Of a stretch of 64,000 bases of DNA, positions 56,415 through 64,000 are shown one piece after another. Position numbers and translations under genes: made by a program. Every line of letters begins with the position of its first letter. The stretch's first letter is position 1. Source of the stretch: Sternotherus odoratus. Lineage: Eukaryota; Chordata; Testudines; Kinosternidae. Below the pieces are notes generated by a model. It had not been told where the DNA came from and did not search any database. It worked only from the letters and a program-made list of their open reading frames with translations. The stretch covers positions 40,240,890 to 40,304,889 of the forward strand of contig JAVMKO010000003.1 in assembly GCA_032164245.1 (NCBI GenBank), in the 5' to 3' direction.

Positions 56415-58580
56415 AAGGGGTGGGTAAACTACAGCCTGTGGGCCACATCAGCCCATGTGACTATCCTGCCTGACCCCTGAGCTCCTGGCCGGGAAGGCTA
56501 GCTTCCCCCACTGTCCCTCCACAGCCATACCACCACGTGTGCAGCACTGCGGGGCAGGGCTGTACAGTCCTGTGGGCAGTGCAGCAGCATGTCTAGCTCC
56601 ATCCAGGCTGTGCAGCTTCCCGACACGCTGCTCTGAGCGGCATGGTAAGGGGACTGGAGCAGAGTGATTAGATAAGGGGCAGGGAGTCCCAGGAGGCAGT
56701 CATGGGACAGGGAGCAGTGGGTGGCTGGATGGGGCAGAGGTTCTGGGAGGGTCATCAGGGAGAGGGGGTGTAGATAGGGGTCAGGGCAGTCAGGGGACAA
56801 GGAGCAGGGGGAGTTGGGTACATGGTAGGGTCATGGCAGGGCTGGTGCAACCGCTAGGTGAACTAACCAGCCACCTGGGGTGCCTGGTGCCCCCCCCTTT
56901 TTTTTTCTAAACAGCGGAGCACAAGGCTGCCGCTGCTCCCCACCTCCAGAAGGACCACCCATTGAGCTGCCAGTCCCTCCCCCCAAGGGAGCATCTGGTG
57001 GCAGAGCGGGGAAGGAAAGGGTCTAGCACTCAGCAGCTGTGCCTTCCCCCCCCCCCCCCCCCCCACACACACCATAGGCTGAGCCGGGCTCCCCGCCATT
57101 CCCAGGGCCAGTCCCTCCCCCCAGGGGAGAGCCGGCGGTGGAGCAGGGAAGGGGAGGGTCTAGCGCTAACACCTGCACCTTCTTCCCTGTGCCACGGGCC
57201 AAGCCTGGCTCCCTGCTGCCCCCCTGCTGCCCCCGGGATTCTCAGTGGTGGCAGTCCGCAGGCAGCCAGCCCCCCCACACCTGCAGGGCTGGGGGGCTAC
57301 AGCAGGGCTCCCTGGGCGCAGAGGGGCTGGTGCCTGCAGACTGCTGTCGCTACTGCTGCCACTGAGAGCCCCGGGGGAGGCAGGGAGCCCGTCTCGGCCT
57401 GCTGCATGGGGAAGGCTGCACAGCTGTGCTCTACACTTTGGGCCAAGAAGCTAGAGAAGCTGGGAGTCTACTCTGCCTGGAAGGTACCTACCTTGGCCGT
57501 GGGGAGCTGCATGGGCCTGCGGAGTGCCGGAGCATGGGCAGGTCCAGTCCCTGGCCTGGGGAATGGTGTATGTGGGAGCGGCCCAGACATCCCTCCCTCA
57601 GTCAGTGCCACCTCTTCTAACACCCACAAACCAGCTACCTTCTCCCCTGTGCACCCTCCACCCCAGCAACCCCCCCTGTCCTGCCACTTTTGCCTCTGGG
57701 CAACCTCCATCTGGCAACCCCCCCACAGTCAGTCACCTTTGCCCCTGCATCAATCTCGGGACCATCACCCTCCATCTGCCATCTCCCTCCCACCCACTCC
57801 TCCCTTGTGCAAACGATTCCCTGTAACCTTCACCCCACCCACACAACCCCGGGCACAGAAACGCCCCCACCTGCCAGTCCCTTGCAACAACCCCCTCCTG
57901 CCCACTTCTCCCTTGTGCCACTCCCTCCCTGCCACTGCACCCTCTTCAACAAGCCGTTTTTGCCTCTGTACAATCTCTTCCCTGCCATGACTGCCCCAAC
58001 CCTACACCTCTTGGTTACCTTCACCCCCTGCACCAATCCTGTTTATACCCCTCTCTGCCACATTCACCCCCGGAAGAGCCCCCATACAATCCCCTCTTTG
58101 CAACCCCCCCCCCCACGTGCTCCCTGCACTTTGTGAACATCTGGGCCCCTGGGGGGAACTTGGCTATAGGAAGGTGGTGGCTGGACATCGGGGGGGGGGG
58201 GCGCAAGATAGAAGTTTCACCTAGAGTGCAAAATATCCTTGCAGCCAGCCCTGGGTCCTGGGGGGGGTGGGGTGGATTAGGGGCGGGGAGGTCTCTGGAG
58301 GGAGCGGTCAGGGGACAGAGAGCAGGGGGGCTTATATAGGGGGTGGGGTCCCAGAGGGTGGTTGAGGCACGGGGTCTCTGGATGGGGCAGTCAGGGGATA
58401 AGGAGTTGAAAGGGAGTTGGACTGGGATTCTGAGGGGGCAGTCAGGGGGTGGAAAGTGGGAGGAGGTCAGATAGGGGGCGGGAGCTAGGTCATTTGGTGA
58501 GGCACAGCCTTCTCTACCTGGTCTGCATACAATTTTGTAACCCAGATGCGGCCCTCGGTGCAAAACGTTTGCCCATCCCA
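56415..58580. mobile_element. hAT element hosting a second hAT
   Basis: The outer ends AAGGGGTGGGTAAACTACAG and, on the opposite strand, GGGATGGGCAAACGTTTTGC are a decayed hAT terminal repeat (CAGGGGTGGGCAAAC in relatives). The outer interior repeats GGGGACAGGGAGCAG-like units on both flanks of the inner element. The target duplication is not clear. Confidence 0.7.
56837..58253. mobile_element. Inner hAT, 1.4 kb, GC-rich and non-coding
   Basis: It begins CAGGGCTGGTGCAACC and ends TTGCAGCCAGCCCTG. It is flanked by GGTCATGG (56829-56836) and GGTCCTGG (58254-58261), an 8-bp duplication with one change. Two related segments of about 80 bp (GCCAGTCCCTCCCCCCA then GGGTCTAGC) start near 56970 and 57106. 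A 342-codon plus frame (56962-57990) is low-complexity Pro/Ser/Leu text from the C-rich strand and is not taken as a gene. Confidence 0.85.
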
Positions 58581-61563
58581 ACAAAGATTATAGTAGCTAG
58601 ACCTCAGTATCAAAAGCATATAGGTAACATGGTCTTACATCCAGTTCTCTCATGCTGATTGACAATTCAAGCTAGGTACAACCATATTCAGTGTTCAACC
58701 CACCAATATCCTCCAGACTCAGAGTATCTTGGATTTCAATTCCAAACTCTCTTTAAATTGTATAAACAAATAAGAGCAAACAGTTGAAAGTGTTGTAGAG
58801 TCATCACAAAGAGATACATATGAAATACTTCTACCTTTCTTCTGCTGTTGCCTGGTTTACTGATGTCACCACATCCGGATAGATTTAAAACCACCTACAA
58901 AATGTTTAGTAATTGTCCAATTACTTGGACCCTGTCTGGAAAAAAATATACACTCATTTTGTTAAACTCTACACAGTATGGAGTATGTTGGCTGTGCATC
59001 GAGAAAGTCTAATCAGGCAATGGGTTGGACTTATTCTGCAAACCAAAGACAACTTTTCCCTCCTGCCCACCTTATTATGTGTTAGAAATATTTGGAACTG
59101 CTCAGAAGAGGGTTATTTAAATAATACCCTACAGTCCCTTTGCAGTTCCCTTTTCTGGATTTGGTTATATTCTCATCTATTGCTGGGGCCACTGGATTTA
59201 TCCTACATTTTCAGTAATTATACTGCATGACCAACATATTAGAATGCGGATGAGAAATAGATTTGAAGCTGGTTACCAATCAGCACTGCTTCTGCCTTTT
59301 TACTCAAGGCTATAAGGCACCCATGTTCTTCAGTGCAAGAAGGGACCTTCCCTTCTTTCCCCTCCACTGATCACTGTTTGGAGGGGACATATTTCCAGTA
59401 CATGTATTGTCTACCCTATGGCTGAGTGACCCAGGGGAGCCCTAAATCAGGGATAATTTCTAGTTGAGCAATAAGCCTTTTAAGGCTTGTTCCCTAGTTG
59501 AGAGTTTGCAATCAGGGAAGAAACATTGTCACATTAAGATGTTCAAAAGTGCGCTTGCAGTGTTCAGTGTTTCCCTTCACTTAAATCCCTTGAGTCCTTA
59601 TGTACTTAGACTCAGTACAGTCTAATTCTACTCTGGGAAGAATCAGATAGAAATTACAGTGCCACTTCTGAGATCACGTTGGTGATGCATTCAGGGAATC
59701 AAGCACAGCTTCCTGATTCCAAAGTTTTCCCATCTTTGACAAAAGTTAGAGCAGTGTAGGGGTCTAACTGACACCAGTTGGCTGTGGTCCATAAGGGATC
59801 ATACTACAGTTGAGAATTGGTGGAGTAAAGGTGTATGTGGGTGTGACATTCCCCTCAGGTGTAATCTGGACCAGTGATCTTCTAGGCCTCTTCAATCCTT
59901 GACTCTGGGAGCCAGCCTTACCTCGGTCTGCTGTGAAAATCTCCACTCCTGGTCTGTCATGCACAGCCTCTGGCATATAAACTGCTCCAGACCATTGGAG
60001 GTGATTGGGAATTTCAGCCAGTTGGAGCTGTGTGGGGAGGTGCCTCTAGCCGAGGCAACATGCCTGATGTGAAGCTGTGGCCACATCTCTCTGCCAGCAG
60101 CAGCAGATAGCTGCTTTGGGGAGCCACCGGAGGGGAGTCCCCCCTTAAGAATTTGTTCCATCCCAGCCCCTATTCACAAGAGAGCCTGCCCATAGCCAAA
60201 GCCTGCCCCATAGAGGTGATGTCCTGGTCAGGAGGCAGAGAAAATTCCCACCCAGCCTGAGATAACTCCTGCCCAGAGAGGTGGTGACGGGCACAACGAG
60301 GGGAAGGGAAACCTGTTCCAATGACAGACCTCCCTCCTCCGCTTCCCACATTCGGTAACATGATGGGGGATCTCCCATGTAAGGGACACAAACAGGGGAG
60401 AGTGAGCCTTTGGTCCTAGACATGGGGTAAGTGGTGTACCCTGGTCAGTGGGAGGGGGGATCATCCTCCTCCTGCCCCCCCACACACTCACTCACCTTCT
60501 CCTGCCTACAGACACTCCCATACACACACTCTGAGATTGGGGAAAGATGAGTTCCCCCAATCTCAAAGAGCTTTCCCTCCTACTCCCACATACACATATC
60601 CTGGAAAGGAACCAAACTCCCAAAAAGGAATTTAAGAACAGGCCCTACTTATTATTAAACCCTCAGTAATATACAGTATGTAGCATTATCTATATACATC
60701 TGAAAATATGTCATGAAAAACTGTTGAAATAAATTTTTAACTCTTATTTTCATTGTGTTTTTCCTGAAGCTCCTATTTTTTCCACAATTGTTCAAATTAA
60801 TGGTATTACAGATTTCTAGTTACTGATTATTAGAGTATGAAAGTAGTTTTGCAAAACTTGTAAATGGTTTAAAATTAATCAGTATGCATATTATTCCAAA
60901 ATTTAAGACAGATAGTGTATACTTTGTGTGTGTTTCCTATTTTTATTACAAGAAGAAAAATGTATTAGAAATTTTTCCCCTCCAGTTTTAAATATGAAAC
61001 TTAGGTGCTATATTTCCCACACACACACAAATCAACTCTTAGATCTTCTGAACTGAAATAATATGGGAAAATTGGGAAATGTAATTGTTACAGAAATTTA
61101 AAACTTTCTGTACCCAATTGTACATTTTCTGTAAATCAAAACCCTATTTCACTTAGGGCTACAATTAAACAGAGGAAGTGAAAGACTAAGTTCCAAGCAA
61201 GTCTTACTATTAATCATTGGAAGACCTAGTAGTACAAGTACTTTTATTGCAGTTTCTTTCTGTCTGAAAACTACATTTTAATCTAAAACTTCAACTCTTT
61301 AATACAGACTGAATTACAGAGGAGGCAAATTAAATAAGTTAACCTACAACAGTATATAGTATTGCATACAATGTAGTATAATACAATAGTCAGAATTTTA
61401 TTTTGGAAGTAATATACAAACTATGTAAGTTATTTATTGATTTATTTTCCCCTCTAAATTCAACAGTCACAATGTTTGAGCGGACATAACTCCACTGGAC
61501 AGTTATTTAGGGCCTGATCTAAGAGATATTGAATTCAGTGAACTTGGCCCTTAACAGCAATGG
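58581..61563. other. No confirmed gene; GC-richer block at 59750-60650
   Basis: Left and right parts are AT-rich and unremarkable. The 59750-60650 block is GC-richer, with several overlapping minus frames of 70-90 codons without recognisable domains. TGTGACATTCCCCTCAGG at 59842 looks like an LTR start, but no matching end was found. A hairpin CTCTGAGATTGGGG / CCCCAATCTCAAAGAG lies at about 60529-60572. Confidence 0.4.
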
Positions 61564-61568
61564 ATGCA

Positions 61569-61997
61569 TGTAACAGGGTTCCTGCAGGGCCCTTCAGGCT
61601 CCTGTCCCTGTTTGTCCCAGAAAGTCACTCAGAAGACCCAGTTTGCAGTACTCACCTGTGGTTTATTGTACAAGACATGCTCCCACCATCTTCACAGTAC
61701 AATATATACAAGTTCCTTCTCTCTTCCCCTCAGCAGGAGAGAAGGGCAGGCTAGTCCTTCCCACTTTCCTTCTCCCTGGCTCCTTCACCTCCTTTGCAGG
61801 TACTTTTCCTGTCCAACCCCCCACTCCTGGCTTCCTTTCTCTGAGGCTTTTAACCAGCCCCAGCCTGCAGAGACAGCAGCTGCTCCTGCTTTGCCAATCA
61901 GGGCCAGGTGGCCTCCCCAGCTTCAATTGACCTTCCCTCAGTGTAGCTGGGGTGTCAGAGGGTTTGCTAGCCGTTCTCCTGCTAGCACCCTGTCACA
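61569..61997 (-). mobile_element. Solo LTR, minus strand
   Basis: The plus strand runs from TGTAACAGGGTTCCTGCAGG to GCTAGCACCCTGTCACA. The ends are inverted (TGT-ACAGGGT). It is flanked by ATGCA (61564-61568) and ATACA (61998-62002), a 5-bp duplication with one change. TTTATT at 61662-61667 is an AATAAA signal on the minus strand. Two C/T-rich plus frames inside are not genes. Confidence 0.8.
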
Positions 61998-62002
61998 ATA
62001 CA

Positions 62003-63019
62003 ATAGAAGGCCTTTCACTGAATGCATCTGAAATGAATTTCTGTGTTTGGTTATTTTAATTATAACTTAAATAACAGTTGATATGAACATAAAAATTCAT
62101 GTCCATTGGGTTATTTAAAGAAAATCACAATAAGACATTATTAAACAAAAACAATGCACTGGATATGTGATTTTAGGATAAATATTTATTTCATGCCTCA
62201 TCCCACCAAAAATATTGACTATGGCAGCGAGGTACATTCAAAAACACTAAAAATGAGTTGAATTTATTAATTATTATTAGTAGGTAGCAAGCAAGGTTAT
62301 TGTTTTTTTTATTCCAGTGTGGAAAATTGCGTGCTGTTTTACGGATGAATGATGACTGACTGACATAAGCTCCCGCCAATGTCCATCACTAAGTCCAGTA
62401 ATTTTGTTAAGTGTCATTTGTGCAACATAGTGGTCCCTGCCCTGCTCATGTATAGCTTGCAAGCCTCTTCCATTCCTGTAGCACTTCTGGGGGGACTTCA
62501 CAGTGTATCTTGCTGGTCTGCCCTGGGCCTTTTTGAATATGGCTGTTCTTAGCCTCCTAGTCATCTGCCTTAGCATAATTTCATTAAGACTCAGGAGGCA
62601 TATAGGGGCCAGTTCATCACCCATGTCACCCTATCCTCCCTGTTTACACTTCCAATGCCATAGCGGGGCCACCAGGTCACAAATAAAACAAACAGGAACA
62701 TAGCTCTAACCATCCCACCCCCAAATCCTACACCTAGAAGCACAAAAGAAGATACTGTAGACTGAAATCCAATATACTCAGCATCCTCAGTAGTCATAGG
62801 CCACTTACCATCTCTGTGCTTCCCCCAAAGAATGAGAAAAATCTCAGGCAGTTAAAGTCACATATAGATATTTTTTTAAAAACTCTTATGACTTGTCTAT
62901 ATGACCAATAAATGGGGTTTTCCCTACTTGCACAGCCATAGCACCTGAAAAAGCCAGACTGTCAAGGGCAGGGCCTTTATCTGTTGCTGACAGCTTACCA
63001 ACACGATGGGGAGAAAAAG
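62003..63019. other. Unidentified 115-codon minus frame in otherwise unassigned DNA
   Basis: The minus frame 62277-62624 (starting MGDELAPICLLSLNEIMLRQ) has a basic N-terminal half and balanced composition and does not look low-complexity, but I cannot place it in a family. It lies 400 bp upstream of, and on the opposite strand to, the Myb/SANT-like relic. It could be another exon-like relic of the same transposon. The rest is AT-rich. Confidence 0.3.
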
Positions 63020-63514
63020 AAAGACTTGTGATGTTGTGTTTGCAGAACTCAGTCACAGAGGAAAACCAGGCTAGCTGCAAGGTGGAGACTGTACATCAGG
63101 ACCCAGCAGGAGAAAGAAATGCAGCTCTCCCAGGAGATTGTGTCAATGGCTAGTGAAAGCATGGCTGTGGCTAAGGACAGCATTGCCATGGTGATTAAGA
63201 GCTGGTGGGGGAGGGAATAAAAAGGCGTGAAAGCATCTCATGCTCTCTATTCTGAGCCAGAATGCCCTCCTGCAAAACATGCTCTTGATATTCCAGCAAA
63301 TGCTGCAGTCCCTGAATCTGAGATCCAGCCATGTCCATCAGCCCCTGGACAATGCTGGCTACTGGAACCAGAAGGAACCCACTGCATTCCCACAGCAGTG
63401 CTCCCAGCAGCTCCAATTCACCTCTCAGATCCTATCTCTGGGCACTGAGAACACTTGCACCTGGGAGTGCAGCTCTTTTGAGCCCTTCGAGGCCCATGAC
63501 TATTTTGAGCTGTG
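63020..63514 (+). pseudogene. C-terminal half of a Myb/SANT-type transposon protein, frameshifted
   Basis: Plus-strand text reads CDVVFAELSHRGK, then a helical segment ARWRLYIRTQQEKEMQLSQE with SMASESMAVAKDSIAMVIKS, then after a frameshift near 63215 SQNALLQNMLLIFQQMLQSL and ends ECSSFEPFEAHDYFEL at TGA 63512-63514. A 'DxxFxEL' box followed by an Arg/Gln/Glu-rich coiled region and LLxQxxLLQ is the usual layout after the SANT domain in reptile Harbinger-type Myb proteins. The N-terminal DNA-binding half is not seen in this position. An early stop and the frameshift mark it as a relic. The family assignment is moderate. Confidence 0.45.
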
Positions 63515-64000
63515 ATACTCAACCCCAGAACCCATGTGGACAAGAAGAACCAGAAGTAAAACATAAACTGAACTGACTTTATGCCTTCCCCATGCCAAAT
63601 TGTTGTATTTGAAAAGTTCTTACTGTTGCATTTCGAGTTCTGTTTGCACTATTGCAGTAATGCATGGTTTGTGTATAGTTGGTTAATTTGTACCTCAGTA
63701 TTTGAATGTATTTCCAAATATAAAGGTATTATTTTTCCATTGGTTTAATTGGAACTTTTTCTTCTAGTTGTTTTGTAATAAAAACTGTTCACATTACTTC
63801 TGTTATGAGTCATCATTGGTGTTAACCCAGAAAACCCTTTAAATAAAGATGAAATAATTCATGGGTTTTGGAAAAGTATACCAGGATTCTACACTTCAAC
63901 CACTCACACACAATACACCACTGCTCACAATGTTTGTATCCTAATAAAACACCCATGGGATAACATGTTCAGCCACGAGACTCAAAATACAAACAAACAA
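63515..64000. other. No gene; AT-rich unique DNA
   Basis: Contains AATAAA-type motifs (63776, 63841) that could be polyadenylation signals of the preceding relic. Nothing else recognised. Confidence 0.4.

Noticed and set aside
56962..57990. Longest open frame, 342 codons, plus strand
   Set aside because: Pro/Ser/Leu-rich low complexity from a C-rich hAT interior, overlapped by other long frames on both strands. No domain.
59842..60640. LTR starting TGTGACATTCCCC
   Set aside because: No matching end, polyadenylation signal or target duplication found.
61564..62031. 155-codon plus frame
   Set aside because: C/T-rich strand of a minus-oriented LTR.

Overview
This window looks like intergenic or intronic DNA from a non-avian reptile, most likely a turtle. 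The evidence is the repeat content: a tRNA-derived SINE joined to a CR1-type 3' tail (the architecture known as the tortoise Pol III/SINE), CR1 LINE fragments, a Harbinger-type element with a Myb/SANT ORF, many non-autonomous hAT, Harbinger-like and Tigger elements, a gypsy element with gag, protease and integrase remnants, a DIRS-type element and numerous solo LTRs. No intact host protein-coding gene, tRNA gene or rRNA gene could be recognised. Most ORFs over 60 codons are chance frames in AT-rich DNA or broken transposon genes. The species call is an inference.

Layout. 1-2.0 kb: right part of a Harbinger-like transposon with a Myb/SANT ORF on the minus strand and an unidentified plus-strand ORF. 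2.0-3.8 kb: degenerate CR1 ORF2, minus strand. 4.5-5.2 kb: solo LTR. 5.2-16 kb: mostly unique AT-rich DNA with a Tigger MITE (7.5 kb), a Harbinger-like MITE (8.8 kb) and a fold-back retroelement (9.2 kb). 16.5-17.3 kb: LTR-like. 17.3-22.5 kb: mostly unique. 22.5-27.5 kb: a dense nest (two copies of an unclassified repeat, a CR1 piece apparently split by about 2.3 kb of later insertions, Tigger, Harbinger-like MITE, LTR, hAT transposase relic). 28.6-30.9 kb: two hAT elements with perfect 8-bp target duplications. 32.4-33.3 kb: C-terminus of an R2-like (restriction-like-endonuclease) LINE. 33.3-35.8 kb: MITE, minus-strand LTR, CR1 end and another LTR. 37.9-40.5 kb: gypsy element with an internal pol deletion and a fold-back element inserted in its 3' LTR. 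41.9-42.6 kb: second copy of the 4.5-kb solo LTR family. 43.6-47.1 kb: degenerate DIRS element. 49.1-50.4 kb: Tigger holding a hAT and an LTR. 51.8-52.7 kb: LTR and SINE. 53.7 kb: third Harbinger-like MITE. 56.4-58.6 kb: a hAT inside a hAT. 61.6 kb: minus-strand LTR. 62.3-63.5 kb: two further protein relics, one resembling the C-terminal half of the Myb/SANT family.

The genes do not form a pathway. The biology here is the layering of transposons. The signals most worth a second look are the paired fold-back insertions with 12-bp target duplications and a hammerhead-ribozyme-like core, the internal hairpin with partial covariation shared by three MITE copies, the RT-to-integrase deletion in the gypsy relic, catalytic-residue losses in the DIRS and gypsy relics, and the multi-level nesting that gives relative insertion ages.
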